From DATGLE01 sp035294325 (GTDB taxonomy: Bacteria > Chloroflexota > Ktedonobacteria > Ktedonobacterales > Ktedonobacteraceae), in NCBI GenBank assembly GCA_035294325.1, contig DATGLE010000183.1, forward strand, positions 1-47,472: a DNA stretch of 47,472 bases, given 5' to 3'. Shown here in pieces: positions 8,814 through 18,064 of this stretch. The translations under genes were made by a program, and so were the position numbers. The first letter of the stretch is position 1, and each line of letters begins with the position of its first letter. The notes under the pieces are model-generated. The model saw only the letters and a program-made list of their open reading frames with translations. It ran no database searches and had not been told where the DNA came from.

Positions 8814-9949
8814 GATGAGTCGAGCGGCGGCAAGGGAATGGTGAGGGGGTGGGGTGAGCCGCAGGAGGCGCGCACAACCAGGCTGGCGGGCAGATAGATG
8901 CGCGGCGGCTTCTCCTCGTCTATGTGCGATCCCCGCCCGGTGGAATCTGCGGAGTATCGCCAGCGATTCTCATAGGCGGGAAAGCGTGGTTTCTCAAGCA
9001 AAGAGAGCAGGAGCTCGATGCTGCGCTGGCCCATTTCGTAGAAGGGCTGCCTGATGGTTGTCAATTCCGGGCGTATATCGATATGCGCGGTTGTCGAAGC
9101 CAGGTCATCGAAGCCAACCAGCGCGACATCATGGGGGATGTGGATGCCATTCTCCTCAGCGGCGGCGAGCACGCCATAGGCTGTCTGATCGTTAGCGGCG
9201 AAGATGGCGGTGGGACGCCGCTCCGGGGGCATGGAGAAGAGTATTCTGGCGCAGGCGCGCCCGCCCGTCGGCGCGAAATTGCCTTCTAGTACAAGATCGG
9301 GCAGGAGGGGCAGGCCGGCATCCTGTAATGCCTGGCAATAGCCTTCGTAGCGTTCGTGCGAGCAAAGAAGTTGCATCGGTCCTTGAATATGCGCGATACG
9401 CCTGTGTCCAAGCTGGATGAGATGGCGCGTCGCGGCATAGCCCGCGGCTTTATTATCGATGCCAACCCAGGGCACGTTGGGTGGAGGATCCTGGTCATCG
9501 ATCACCACTACGGGGAAGTCCTGGCGATGCAGGCGCGCAAGATGCTGGGGTGGTTGCGCGGAATAGATCGCGAGCAGGCCGGCGGTCAGTTTCGTCGCCA
9601 GGATACGGTCGATAATGTCGACATGGTTGTTTCTGCGAATCCTGTCGTTGATGCTGTAAGTGACCAGTTCGTAGTCGGTTTCACCGATGACTTCTGCCAC
9701 TCCGTTCATTATATCAGGGATGAGCGGCCATGCAAACGAAGGGATCAGCACACCGATAAGCCGGCTGCGTCCTCCCGCCAGGCCAGATGCGGCGATGCTG
9801 CGGATGAAGCCCTGCTCCTCGACAATACGCAGAATACGGTCTCGTGTAGCTGGATCCACATCGGGTTTATGGTTTAAAACACGCGAGACTGTGGCCTTTG
9901 ACACACCTGCCAGGCGCGCAATATCATCTATGGTAGGTCTCCCTGACAT
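8807..9949 (-). CDS. LacI/GalR-family transcriptional repressor
   Basis: A 380-residue LacI-family regulator. The N-terminal helix-turn-helix and hinge (residues ~4-60, TIDDIARLAGVSKATVSRVL) are canonical. Residues ~63-340 form the periplasmic-binding-like effector domain, with the usual FAANDQTAYGVLAAAEENG and ALVGFDDL segments. Members bind palindromic operators and release them on binding a sugar or nucleoside. The C-terminus is about 40 residues longer than LacI and Pro-rich. No sugar transport or catabolism gene is nearby, so its target is unknown; it is divergent from the MenA-like gene. Its stop codon lies inside the right inverted repeat of the 8533-8813 element. Confidence 0.9.
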   Translation of the reverse strand: MSGRPTIDDIARLAGVSKATVSRVLNHKPDVDPATRDRILRIVEEQGFIRSIAASGLAGGRSRLIGVLIPSFAWPLIPDIMNGVAEVIGETDYELVTYSINDRIRRNNHVDIIDRILATKLTAGLLAIYSAQPPQHLARLHRQDFPVVVIDDQDPPPNVPWVGIDNKAAGYAATRHLIQLGHRRIAHIQGPMQLLCSHERYEGYCQALQDAGLPLLPDLVLEGNFAPTGGRACARILFSMPPERRPTAIFAANDQTAYGVLAAAEENGIHIPHDVALVGFDDLASTTAHIDIRPELTTIRQPFYEMGQRSIELLLSLLEKPRFPAYENRWRYSADSTGRGSHIDEEKPPRIYLPASLVVRASCGSPHPLTIPLPPLDSSA

Positions 9950-9976
9950 GTACCTCCCTCCGTTTCGCGTGTTCGC

Positions 9977-10038
9977 TCACGTGCTGGTGGCGCTTCAGAT
10001 ATGAGGCCGGGCGCAGAAGAATCATCCTTTCACGTGCT
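9977..10038. promoter_or_regulatory. two TCACGTGCT motifs between lacI-type gene and menA
   Basis: The 9-mer TCACGTGCT, containing the palindrome CACGTG, occurs at 9977-9985 and again at 10030-10038 in the divergent intergenic region. Spaced repeats here could be binding sites for the adjacent LacI-type regulator or another factor. Chance recurrence is possible. Confidence 0.3.
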
Positions 10039-10081
10039 ATTGTATGCGAACTTTTGTGCAAGTGCAAGAGCTAACCGGGCT

Positions 10082-10111
10082 TTGACATCTGGCCCCTGTG
10101 TGTCCTACTAT
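10082..10111 (+). promoter_or_regulatory. promoter for the MenA-like gene
   Basis: TTGACA at 10082-10087, an 18-bp spacer and TACTAT at 10106-10111. The expected transcript starts about 45 nt before the ATG at 10163. Confidence 0.6.
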
Positions 10112-10162
10112 TTTTATTGAACAGAAGCACTACTAACTGGCGCTGTGCCAGGGAGAACCAGA

Positions 10163-11104
10163 ATGAACGATAAACAGACGCTCTCGATAGGGTCCGGGCG
10201 ATTTCCGTCCTGGAGGATATGGCTCAAGACGAGCCGCCCTTTTTCGTTGACCGCCACGGTCAGCCCGATCCTGGTAGGGACGGCCATTGCTGGCTACGAA
10301 GGCGCATTTCATCTCCTGAACTTTGTGATTACTCTCTTTTCGTGTCTCTTTCTACAAATTGGCACAAATTACTTTAACGAATATTATGACTATCGCTATG
10401 GCCTGGATCATGCCGGATCGCTGGGTTCGTCAACCGTCATCTTTCGTGGAGAGATGACAGCCGGTCAGGTGCTCGGCGGCGGTATTGCCTGCTTCGTGCT
10501 GGCGGCGCTGCTCGGCCTGGCGCTGGCTTATATCGTCGGGCCAGCGATTCTCCTCTTTGGTGTTGCTGGTATGGCTATTGCCTACTTCTACAGCGCGCGG
10601 CCATTCAAATTTGCCAGCCGGGGACTCGGCGATCTGCTGGTCTATATCGCGATGGGCTTCCTGATGACATGGGGAGCCTGCTACGTGCAGATCCCGCACT
10701 GGTCCTGGCGCGCCTTTGCCGCCAGCATTCCTGTAGGCTTTCTGGTAACGGCGATTCTCAATATGAATAATGTGCGCGACTACCAGGATGATCTGGCGGT
10801 GAATAAGAAAACGCTGCCTGTGCGCTTCGGGGTGAAGTTCGGGCAGCGCTTTCATGCGGCTCTACTGATGGGCAGCTACGCTGCGGTCACGCTCTGCGTC
10901 CTGGTCGGGCTTCTGCCACTCTACAGCCTGGCGGTCTGGATTACCTTCCCTCTGGCATTTAACAATGTGCGCGCTGTACTGTCGGCAACTGATCGGCGCG
11001 TCTTTATGGTTGGCATCAAGCGCACCTCGCTCCTGCACCTGCAATTCGCCGTTGTGTTCTCGCTGGCGATTGTGATAGCCACGCTCGTTACCAGGCTCAC
11101 ATGA
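10163..11104 (+). CDS. menA: UbiA-family prenyltransferase, MenA-like
   Basis: A 313-residue integral membrane prenyltransferase with about eight or nine hydrophobic helices. It fits 1,4-dihydroxy-2-naphthoate polyprenyltransferase, which attaches the isoprenoid tail in menaquinone synthesis. The two Asp/Asn-rich prenyl-diphosphate motifs are visible: NYFNEYYDYRYGLD at ~69-82 and NNVRDYQDDLAVNKKTLPVR in the second half. The second is typical of MenA rather than of heme or chlorophyll UbiA relatives. The ATG at 10163 is preferred over an upstream GTG at 10145 because AGGGAGA precedes it by 7 nt. No other men genes are nearby. Confidence 0.85.
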   Translation: MNDKQTLSIGSGRFPSWRIWLKTSRPFSLTATVSPILVGTAIAGYEGAFHLLNFVITLFSCLFLQIGTNYFNEYYDYRYGLDHAGSLGSSTVIFRGEMTAGQVLGGGIACFVLAALLGLALAYIVGPAILLFGVAGMAIAYFYSARPFKFASRGLGDLLVYIAMGFLMTWGACYVQIPHWSWRAFAASIPVGFLVTAILNMNNVRDYQDDLAVNKKTLPVRFGVKFGQRFHAALLMGSYAAVTLCVLVGLLPLYSLAVWITFPLAFNNVRAVLSATDRRVFMVGIKRTSLLHLQFAVVFSLAIVIATLVTRLT

Positions 11105-11138
11105 CACCTCCCTCGCTCGTGCCTGCGACGCTCGCCTT

Positions 11139-11195
11139 ATAGAGAACGTGATGCGGAAAATGTGCAGAGGGCATTTTCCGCATCACATTCTCTAT
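11139..11195. repeat. variable-stem palindrome 3
   Basis: Inverted repeat with 24-nt arms, one mismatch and a 9-nt loop (11163-11171). It lies between the convergent menA-like and ABC permease genes. Left flank: a box A relative (cgtgcctgcgacgctcgcc). Right flank: gtgcggcggagccgggcgaa (box B). The stretch ctgagcatcag near 11246-11256 matches, inverted, an end sequence of the element at 21331-21573. Its loop has decayed compared with the GNA-type copies. Confidence 0.85.
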
Positions 11196-11262
11196 TCCTG
11201 GTGCGGCGGAGCCGGGCGAAGGACCGGCGTGGAAAAGCGGGGCCGCTGAGCATCAGTTGGCG

Positions 11263-12072
11263 TCATCGAGACAGGCCCCAGCGCTCGCGTACACGCCGCT
11301 CAAGCGGGCTAAAGATCAACCCGTCGATACTGATGCCGATAACGATGATGATGAGCATGACGGCGAAAACCTGCGCGGTATCGTTGAGGTCGCGCCCGTT
11401 TTCCAATAGCGTTCCCAGGCTCAACGTCTGGTAGAGCAGCTCGGCGGCCATGAGCGAGCGCCAGGCGAAGGACCATCCCTGCTTGAGACCGGTGAGGATG
11501 GAGGGCAGTGCCGCCGGCAGGATAACCTGTGTTGACAGGGCAATCCCGCGCGCACCCATGTTGCGCGCGGCTTTGAGGTAGAGCGGCGGCGTATTCTTCA
11601 CGCCGGCATCCACGCCGAGCGTAATCGAGAAGAGCGCGCCCATCACCACGACAAAGATCATCGCCTGCTCGGTTAGCCCGAGCCAGAGCAGTGCAAGCGG
11701 GATCCAGCATACGCTGGGTAACGCCTGTAGCCCCAGGATCAACGAGCCGAGCGTCTCGTCGATGATGCGGTTGCGTCCGATCACCAGGCCGAGCGTTACG
11801 CCTGCGATCAGCGATATCCCGTAGCCAGACACAAGACGGCGCAGGCTCACGAGGATCGCGATAATAAACGAACCACTCGCGAATCCGCTGGCGAGGGTGC
11901 TGCCTACAGTCGTCGGGCCGGGCAGGAGATAGGAAGGCCAGATACCGCTGCGCGCCAGCCCCTCCCATATCAGCAGCAGGATCACATAGAATGCGACTAT
12001 GCGCAGCGTTCTGGCCCACGACCAGCCGCCCGCGTTTTGGGCCGTTACGTTAAGTGTGCGCGCCATTCTCAT
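11263..12072 (-). CDS. ssuC: ABC transporter permease, SsuC/TauC family
   Basis: A 269-residue permease with six hydrophobic segments. It carries the binding-protein-dependent transport signature in a cytoplasmic loop (KAARNMGARGIALSTQVILP, residues ~170-190). Members form the membrane channel for sulfonate, taurine or nitrate import. It is the last gene of a three-gene operon: its start overlaps the ATPase gene by 23 bp. It ends against palindrome 3. The substrate cannot be fixed from the permease alone; assignment follows its partners. Confidence 0.85.
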   Translation of the reverse strand: MRMARTLNVTAQNAGGWSWARTLRIVAFYVILLLIWEGLARSGIWPSYLLPGPTTVGSTLASGFASGSFIIAILVSLRRLVSGYGISLIAGVTLGLVIGRNRIIDETLGSLILGLQALPSVCWIPLALLWLGLTEQAMIFVVVMGALFSITLGVDAGVKNTPPLYLKAARNMGARGIALSTQVILPAALPSILTGLKQGWSFAWRSLMAAELLYQTLSLGTLLENGRDLNDTAQVFAVMLIIIVIGISIDGLIFSPLERRVRERWGLSR

Positions 12073-12895
12073 CCTCCTGTTCCTGGCTCTCCATTGAGCC
12101 GCGCAGCACGGTCAAAATCTCCGCTGCCTTGTCGACAAGGAAATGGTTTTCCAGCGAGCGCGGACGTGGCAGATCGATGCGGAATTCGCGCACAATACGG
12201 CCTGGGCGCGGCGAAAAGACCACCACACGATCCCCCAGCGCCACGGCCTCGCGCACATTGTGGGTGACGAAGATCACCGTCTTGCGCGTCGCTGCCCAGA
12301 TCGACTCCAGTTCCGCGTGCAGGCGGTCACGCGTCAGGGCATCCAGCGCGCCGAAGGGTTCGTCCATCAGCAGAACGGCGGGATCGATTGCCAGCGCGCG
12401 GGCAATGGCGACACGCTGGCGCATGCCGCCCGAGAGCTGGTGAGTGAAGCTGCGCTCAAAGCCTTTCAGATGCACCAGTTCGATGAACTTACGTGCGATG
12501 TCCGCGCGCTGAGCCGCCGGAATGCCGATCTGGCGCAGGCCAAACTCGACATTGCGCTGCACATCGAGCCAGGGGAAGAGCGCGGCTTCCTGAAATAGCA
12601 GCACGCGGTCTGTGCCAGGGCCGCTCACCTCTTTCCCGTTTGCCTGCACTGTGCCGCTGCTGGCCTCTTCCAGTCCGGCGATGATGCTGAGCAGCGTTGA
12701 TTTGCCGCAGCCACTGGGGCCGAGGAAGCAGACGAACTCGCCCGGGGCAATCCCCAGATCTATCGTTCGCAGCGCTTCGACCACGCGACCATGACTGATA
12801 AAGGTCTTGCTGACGCCATCGATGCGGAGTGCGATGCCCGCTCCTGGCGCCGGCTGCCCGGCATGCTGTTTATAAAGGAGTGTTTGCTGGCGCAT
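12050..12895 (-). CDS. ssuB: ABC transporter ATPase, SsuB/TauB family
   Basis: ATPase subunit of the importer. Numbered from the ATG at 12895, Walker A is GPSGCGKST at 59-67. The signature LSGGMRQRVAIARAL and Walker B LLMDEPFGALD follow, then the H-loop VTHNVREAVALGDRV. The GALD and VTHN wording is typical of the nitrate/sulfonate/taurine ATPases. An in-frame TTG at 12925 overlaps the stop of the binding-protein gene by TTGA and would add ten residues; the conserved domain starts well after either. The stop overlaps the permease start. Confidence 0.88.
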   Translation of the reverse strand: MRQQTLLYKQHAGQPAPGAGIALRIDGVSKTFISHGRVVEALRTIDLGIAPGEFVCFLGPSGCGKSTLLSIIAGLEEASSGTVQANGKEVSGPGTDRVLLFQEAALFPWLDVQRNVEFGLRQIGIPAAQRADIARKFIELVHLKGFERSFTHQLSGGMRQRVAIARALAIDPAVLLMDEPFGALDALTRDRLHAELESIWAATRKTVIFVTHNVREAVALGDRVVVFSPRPGRIVREFRIDLPRPRSLENHFLVDKAAEILTVLRGSMESQEQEDENGAHT

Positions 12896-12921
12896 AGCTG
12901 GCTCTGGCCTTCCTTTCTCTA

Positions 12922-13986
12922 TCAACTGGCTACCCGGGGCAGCCCTTTGGCGGAAAGCACCGCGTTGAGGGGCGCCAGATCGATGAGGCCGCTCAGGTCC
13001 GGTTTGCTGGCACCCAGGAAGCCCAGAGAATACGCGCTGTCGGATGCCTCAAGGATCGTTTGCGCAAGCGGGTCGTAGGTAATATCAAGATCATTAAAAG
13101 CGGCATTCAGGACGGCATTCGACAGCTCCTTGCCGGTCATGCGCTTGAGTTCGCTATTGATGATCGTTCTGGCACTGGCAGGGTTGCTCTTGATATACTG
13201 AACAGTATCTACGTCAGCCTGCAAGAATCTGCCAACCAGATCGGGATGCTGATCGAGAAACTTCTTGCTCACGATGACAGTGGTCGTGGAGAACTGGTGA
13301 TCGGGCCACAGGGAACGCTCATCGAGGAAGATCCGCCCTTGATCCTCAACGACGAGCCGCGACGCCCAGGGTTCGGGGACCCAGGCCCCATCGATCTGGC
13401 CTTGCCTGAACATCGTCAGGATATCAGCATTCTGCGCCGGGATAACCTGGACCGTGCCGCCCTTATCGGCTGGTTTCAGGCCGTTTTGCTGTAAGTAGTG
13501 ACGCAGCGAGACATCTTGAGTGCCGCCGAGCTGGGGATCGGCAATCTTTTTGCCGTTCAGGTCTCTGGCGCTCTGAATGTGTGCGCCGGGTCGCACGACA
13601 AAGAGCACGCCCCCACTTGAGGCGCCTGCGATGATGCGCAGCGCCGCACCGTTACTCTTGACATAGCCGTTGACCGCCGGGTTGGGGCCGACAAAGCCGA
13701 TATCGATATCGCCGGCAAAGAGCGCTTCGATCTCCGCAGGACCGGCATTGAAGGTCTTGATATCCAGCGCGACATCGGGGCCAAGCGCCTGCTTGAAGGC
13801 GTTGCGCGCTACTCCGACAATGGCTACAGCGTGCGTCATATTAGGAAAATAACCGAGATGTACTGTTACTTTGTTGCTGTTGCTATTGCTGGAGGTCGCA
13901 TTGCTGCCACATGCGGCGCAGACGAAGCTAAAGAGCGTAAGCAAGGCTATGAGCGATAAGCAACGTTTAAAGAACTGCTTCAACAT
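12922..13986 (-). CDS. ssuA: sulfonate/nitrate-type substrate-binding lipoprotein
   Basis: A 354-residue binding protein of the SsuA/NrtA (NMT1/THI5-like) class. It has a basic start (MLKQFFKRC), a hydrophobic helix and a lipobox ending VCAAC, so it should be tethered to the outer face of the membrane, as in monoderms. A Ser/Asn-rich linker follows. The core has the family pattern LGYFPNMTHA, AGDIDIGFVGPNPAV, IADPQLGGTQDVSLRHYL and GAWVPEPWASRL. The start is chosen for the preceding AAGGAGAG and signal peptide; the longer frame is unsupported. First gene of the operon with ATPase and permease. Aliphatic sulfonate, taurine or a related anion is the likely substrate. Confidence 0.88.
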   Translation of the reverse strand: MLKQFFKRCLSLIALLTLFSFVCAACGSNATSSNSNSNKVTVHLGYFPNMTHAVAIVGVARNAFKQALGPDVALDIKTFNAGPAEIEALFAGDIDIGFVGPNPAVNGYVKSNGAALRIIAGASSGGVLFVVRPGAHIQSARDLNGKKIADPQLGGTQDVSLRHYLQQNGLKPADKGGTVQVIPAQNADILTMFRQGQIDGAWVPEPWASRLVVEDQGRIFLDERSLWPDHQFSTTTVIVSKKFLDQHPDLVGRFLQADVDTVQYIKSNPASARTIINSELKRMTGKELSNAVLNAAFNDLDITYDPLAQTILEASDSAYSLGFLGASKPDLSGLIDLAPLNAVLSAKGLPRVAS

Positions 13987-14133
13987 CCATCTCTCCTTTT
14001 GTATGGAAAAAAGTCCTGATTCGTGTATCCGCTGCGATAATTCGGCCTGCCACTGCCTTAATAGAAACACTACCATACTCCTGACATTCTTTCAAGTTAT
14101 TTTAATAATTACTTTTGATTATGATATGAATTG

Positions 14134-14148
14134 TGGTTATTTTAACCA
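14134..14148. promoter_or_regulatory. TGGTTA-N3-TAACCA operator candidate upstream of the importer operon
   Basis: A perfect palindrome TGGTTATTTTAACCA, followed by another TGGTTA half site at 14156-14161. It lies in an AT-rich stretch (14090-14170) unlike the surrounding GC-rich DNA, about 150 bp upstream of the binding-protein start. This is a plausible regulator site for the importer; the regulator is not identified. Confidence 0.45.
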
Positions 14149-14325
14149 TTCGATATGGTTATTATACATGCAGAGATGTTTTAGCTCTGGGATGCAGAAG
14201 TTCGGAGCGGCTGGCCTGGCCTTCCTGCTGCCCGGAGAATACGGCCAGCCAGTTTTGACATGCTTCGCATGCGCGGATGGAACAGGATATTCCGTCATCA
14301 GGGAGGAAAGAGTGCAGAGGGAGCC

Positions 14326-14366
14326 AGCGAGCCTGGCAATGTCTTCTAATGAAGGGCAGGCTCGCT
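14326..14366 (-). terminator. hairpin downstream of the second RND gene
   Basis: AGCGAGCCTG and CAGGCTCGCT pair as a 10-bp stem with a 21-nt loop, about 50 bp past the stop of the pump gene ending at 14417. It has no T-run. Besides the operator region, the 13987-14416 gap shows no supported gene. Confidence 0.4.
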
Positions 14367-14416
14367 GACTTGCGGGGAACCCGGGACACGGGAGGTGTTA
14401 TGCAATCGCAATCAGC

Positions 14417-17400
14417 TCAGGCATTCTCCTCCGCCGGCGCACTGGCAGCGGGACGTTGGGAAAACAGAGCCTTTTTCCTCTCTTCCTTGCTCTTACCGAA
14501 GCGCAGGTAAAGAGAAGGGACGATGAACAGGTTGAGTATCGTCGAAGTAACCAGGCCGCCCAGAATGACTATTGCCATCGGGTGTTCGATCTCATGGCCG
14601 GGGATAGCGCCGGAGATCGCCAGCGGCACCAGGGCAAGGCCCGCCGCCAGCGCCGTCATCAAGATCGGGGCCAGCCGCTCCTGCGCCCCACGCAGGACGA
14701 GTCCCGGCCCGAAGGGTTCGCCTTCTTCACGCTCCAGATGCTGGCAATGGTTAATCAGCATGATGCCATTGCGCGACGCAATTCCAAACACCGTGAAGAA
14801 GCCGACGAGCGAGCCGAGCGAGAGAATCCCGCCTGTTGCAAACGCTGCCAGTACGCCGCCAACCAGGGCCGATGGCAAGGTAAAAAAGGCCAGAAATGCC
14901 AGCCGCCAGTTCCCGAAGGCCATCTGTAGGATGAGCAGGACTCCGAGCGCAGCAGCAATTCCGAAAAGCAACAGGCGGTTCTGGGCAGCCTGTCGTTCCT
15001 CATATTCTCCCAGTACCTCGGCATGGTATCCCAGCGGAAAGTTCATTGCTTGCAGGCGCTGCTTGACATCGCGCACCACCGCACCCAGGTCGCGTCCGCG
15101 AGCGTTGAGGCTTACATCGATGCGCCGCGAATTGTGTTCGCGCTCGATCAAATTCGGAGTTGGCAGAATACGCACATCGGCGACATCTCCCAGGCGTACC
15201 GTGCCTCCGTTGGGCGTGCTGATAAGCAGATTACGGATACTATCCGGGTTGGAGCGCGTATTGGGCGTGCCCCACACCATCACGTCATATACCTTGCCAT
15301 CCCGGTGAATATCGCTGACCTCCTGGCCGGCAACCAGGGTGCCCGCCGCCCGGCGTACATCGCCCGGCTTGAGTCCGTAGCGCTGCGCTCTGGCAAGATC
15401 CACCTTGACCTGCACATGCGGCACGTCTACCTGGAGTTCCTTATGGACATCAGCGGCTCCGTCGACCCGGGCAAGTGTTTGCCTCACCTCCTCCGCCTTG
15501 TTGCGTAACACATCCAGATCCGGGCCATAGATGCGCACAACGACATCATCGCTCGACCCTACCAGTACCTCATCGATGCGCTCATTCAGATAGGTTTGTA
15601 CATCCCTGAAGAGGCCAGGCGTGCCATCCGCGACCTCCCGGATGGCGGAGACCGTCTTGTCGTAGTCGGCATCAGGATCAATGCTGATCCAGTTCTCGGC
15701 GAAATTGATGCCAGACACCTCTTCCCCCTGCACAGCGCGCCCGATATGGGAGCCGAAAGTGCGCACCCCTGGGATGGCGCGCAGCTGGCGACTGGCTTGC
15801 GTTGTAATACGCACGACCTCATCGTGCGTTGTACCCGGCATCGTCACCCAGTGCATCAGGAAATCCCTTTCCTTGAAGGAAGGAAATAGCGATTCCCCGA
15901 GGAATGGCACTATCGCGAGACCTATCAGCACGATGACAACCACAGAGGCAAACGCCGGATAGGGGGTGCGAATGATACGGCCCAGCAGGGCGCTGTAGCC
16001 GCGCTGCAACCAGCGCAGCAGCGGCGACTCGCGCCGTTCGAGGGGGGCACGGCGCAGGAGCAGCAGGCACAGTGCCGGCGTAATGGTCAGCGCTACCGCC
16101 ATCGATGCCAGCAGGGCCAGCGCATAGGAGAGGGCCAGGGGTTGGAAGAACGAGCCGGACACGCCTTGTAGAAAGAAGACCGGCAGCAGGACGATCACAT
16201 CGATCAACACTGCATGGACGATGGCGCTGCGTACCTCAAGAGAGGCTCCTAGAATGACACTGGCCGTCGAACGGTTGCCGCCCTCCCGGCGCTGCTGGCG
16301 CAGCCGTCGCACGATGTTCTCGACATCGATGATCGCGTCATCGACAACACCGCCGACGGCAATCACCAGCCCGGCCAGTACCATCGTGTTGATCGTTGCC
16401 CCGCGCATGTAGAGCGTGAGGCCCGCCGCCACCAGTGATAAAGGGATCGCCACCAGGCTAATCAGCGCGGTCCGCCACTCGAAAAGGAAGGCGCCAAGAA
16501 CCAGCACCACCAGCAAACAGGAGATGAGCAGCGCATTGGTAAGATTCCCGATAGCCATCTCGATAAAGCTGGCGGGCCGGAAAATGTTGGCTTCGATCTG
16601 AACGCCGGGAAGACCGGGGCGCATCTCCTCAAGCGCTTTGTCGAGACCCTGCGTCACCTCCAGCGTATTAGCCCAGGGAAACTTCTCAACGACGAGCAGG
16701 AGACCGGAATGGTCGTTAATCACGGCGTCTCCGATCAGCGGCTGGTGATCCCATACCACCTGGCCCAGATCACCCAGCGTCAATGGGGAGCCGTCGCCCT
16801 TTTTTCGGTCATGGACAGGCACGCGCGCCAGATCCTCCGGCCCGATGACCGGTAAGACATGCTGGACCTCCAGCCTTTGATTTGGGGTGTCGATCAACCC
16901 GCCTACCCGGCTCTTCGCTGCATTCGTATACCTCAATAATCCGAAGTCAAGGGCATCGGAAGTGACCTCCTGCACTTCATCGAGCGGAACATGGTACGTT
17001 TGCAGTTTTTGGGGATCGACCTGTACCTGCAACTGCTTAAAGCGGTCTCCCCATATAACCACATTTGCCACGCCCGGAACTGCCATCAGGCGCCACCGGA
17101 CCGTCCAGTAGGCAATCATCGACAGATCCGTCAGGGAATATTGGTCCGAGGTCAGCCCGATCTTCATGACGCGGCTCGTTGCCGAGAGGGGCTGGAGCAT
17201 CCAGGGCAGGCCCGCCCAGGATGGCAGAGTACGCGTCGCTACGGCGAGGCGCTCCTGCACCAGTTGTCGCGCCCGCAAGATATCGGTTCCCGGCTTGAAG
17301 ATGAGCAAGATTGCCGATAGCCCCGGCACCGACTTGGAGCGCATGGTGTCAAGCTCCGGGGTGCTGCTGAGCGCATCTTCCAGCGGGATAGTGACCAGGG

Positions 17401-17587
17401 ATTCCACCTCGGAGGTGGACATTCCCAGCGCCTCCGTTTGAATTTGTACATACGGCGGCGCGAATTCGGGAAAGACATCAACCGGGGTGGTGCGAAGCTG
17501 CTGCGTGCCGAAGATCATCAGCACTGCCCCCAGAGCGACCACCAGGTAACGAAAGCGTAAGCTCGTTCCCACAATCCAACGCATCAT
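14417..17587 (-). CDS. RND efflux pump, CusA/CzcA-like (copy 1)
   Basis: A 1056-residue resistance-nodulation-division transporter with the usual two repeats: a first helix, a large porter domain, six helices, then the same again. Seen: PVDVFPEFAPPYVQIQTEALG after helix 1, as in heavy-metal efflux RND pumps, and VGGVVDDAIIDVENIVRRLR in helix 4, where acidic residues relay protons. Heavy-metal RND pumps export Cu/Ag or Co/Zn/Cd, but the substrate is not certain here. The start follows GGAGGT at 8 nt. It lies 21 bp after the mini membrane-fusion gene in one operon with copy 2. No outer-membrane channel gene is nearby. Confidence 0.88.
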   Translation of the reverse strand: MMRWIVGTSLRFRYLVVALGAVLMIFGTQQLRTTPVDVFPEFAPPYVQIQTEALGMSTSEVESLVTIPLEDALSSTPELDTMRSKSVPGLSAILLIFKPGTDILRARQLVQERLAVATRTLPSWAGLPWMLQPLSATSRVMKIGLTSDQYSLTDLSMIAYWTVRWRLMAVPGVANVVIWGDRFKQLQVQVDPQKLQTYHVPLDEVQEVTSDALDFGLLRYTNAAKSRVGGLIDTPNQRLEVQHVLPVIGPEDLARVPVHDRKKGDGSPLTLGDLGQVVWDHQPLIGDAVINDHSGLLLVVEKFPWANTLEVTQGLDKALEEMRPGLPGVQIEANIFRPASFIEMAIGNLTNALLISCLLVVLVLGAFLFEWRTALISLVAIPLSLVAAGLTLYMRGATINTMVLAGLVIAVGGVVDDAIIDVENIVRRLRQQRREGGNRSTASVILGASLEVRSAIVHAVLIDVIVLLPVFFLQGVSGSFFQPLALSYALALLASMAVALTITPALCLLLLRRAPLERRESPLLRWLQRGYSALLGRIIRTPYPAFASVVVIVLIGLAIVPFLGESLFPSFKERDFLMHWVTMPGTTHDEVVRITTQASRQLRAIPGVRTFGSHIGRAVQGEEVSGINFAENWISIDPDADYDKTVSAIREVADGTPGLFRDVQTYLNERIDEVLVGSSDDVVVRIYGPDLDVLRNKAEEVRQTLARVDGAADVHKELQVDVPHVQVKVDLARAQRYGLKPGDVRRAAGTLVAGQEVSDIHRDGKVYDVMVWGTPNTRSNPDSIRNLLISTPNGGTVRLGDVADVRILPTPNLIEREHNSRRIDVSLNARGRDLGAVVRDVKQRLQAMNFPLGYHAEVLGEYEERQAAQNRLLLFGIAAALGVLLILQMAFGNWRLAFLAFFTLPSALVGGVLAAFATGGILSLGSLVGFFTVFGIASRNGIMLINHCQHLEREEGEPFGPGLVLRGAQERLAPILMTALAAGLALVPLAISGAIPGHEIEHPMAIVILGGLVTSTILNLFIVPSLYLRFGKSKEERKKALFSQRPAASAPAEENA

Positions 17588-17608
17588 GGCTCACGACCTC
17601 CTTTGCGC

Positions 17609-18064
17609 TCATTCCCCAACGCCGAACTCGGTCCCGTACAACTCTGGAACCCCAACCGTCACAATTGCGGTGCCAGAGGGCGGACCCTGCGACAGAACCG
17701 CCAGGTCGCCATCGATGAAGTCGATAGTGATCGTATCTCGCACGTAGGTAAGCGGTTCGGGATTCGTATATACCCAGGTTTCACCATGCAGGTCGTAGAG
17801 CACCGCAGAGTAGGAGACAACTTTGCGGTGCTGCCCGCGAATCTGAACATCACGAACAGGTATTGTCTCGACGCCAATACGTCTGGCGGCATCAGCGGTC
17901 AATATCACGCGGTTGAGATCTGTGCCCTTCACAGGCTCGACCCGGGCAGGGGCTGTGTTCTCTTGCTGGCTTACCGGGCCTGCTGGCGCCTGCGCGCATG
18001 CTGACAGTAGAAGGAAGGCGATGATCGTCGCGATACCGATCATTCGTTGATTAAAGTACCACAT
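17609..18064 (-). CDS. miniature membrane-fusion lipoprotein of the RND locus
   Basis: A 151-residue lipoprotein with a signal peptide ending LLLSAC. The rest resembles only the C-terminal beta/membrane-proximal part of CusB-type periplasmic adaptors (TADAARRIGVETIPV, then HGETWVYTNPEPLTYVRDTI). Usual adaptors have about 380-500 residues with an alpha-hairpin and lipoyl domain; these are missing. In a cell without an outer membrane such a short adaptor could suffice. Start supported by GAGGAGAG. It overlaps the stop of the upstream RND gene by 14 bp and precedes the other by 21 bp, so it is certainly part of that operon. Confidence 0.75.
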   Translation of the reverse strand: MWYFNQRMIGIATIIAFLLLSACAQAPAGPVSQQENTAPARVEPVKGTDLNRVILTADAARRIGVETIPVRDVQIRGQHRKVVSYSAVLYDLHGETWVYTNPEPLTYVRDTITIDFIDGDLAVLSQGPPSGTAIVTVGVPELYGTEFGVGE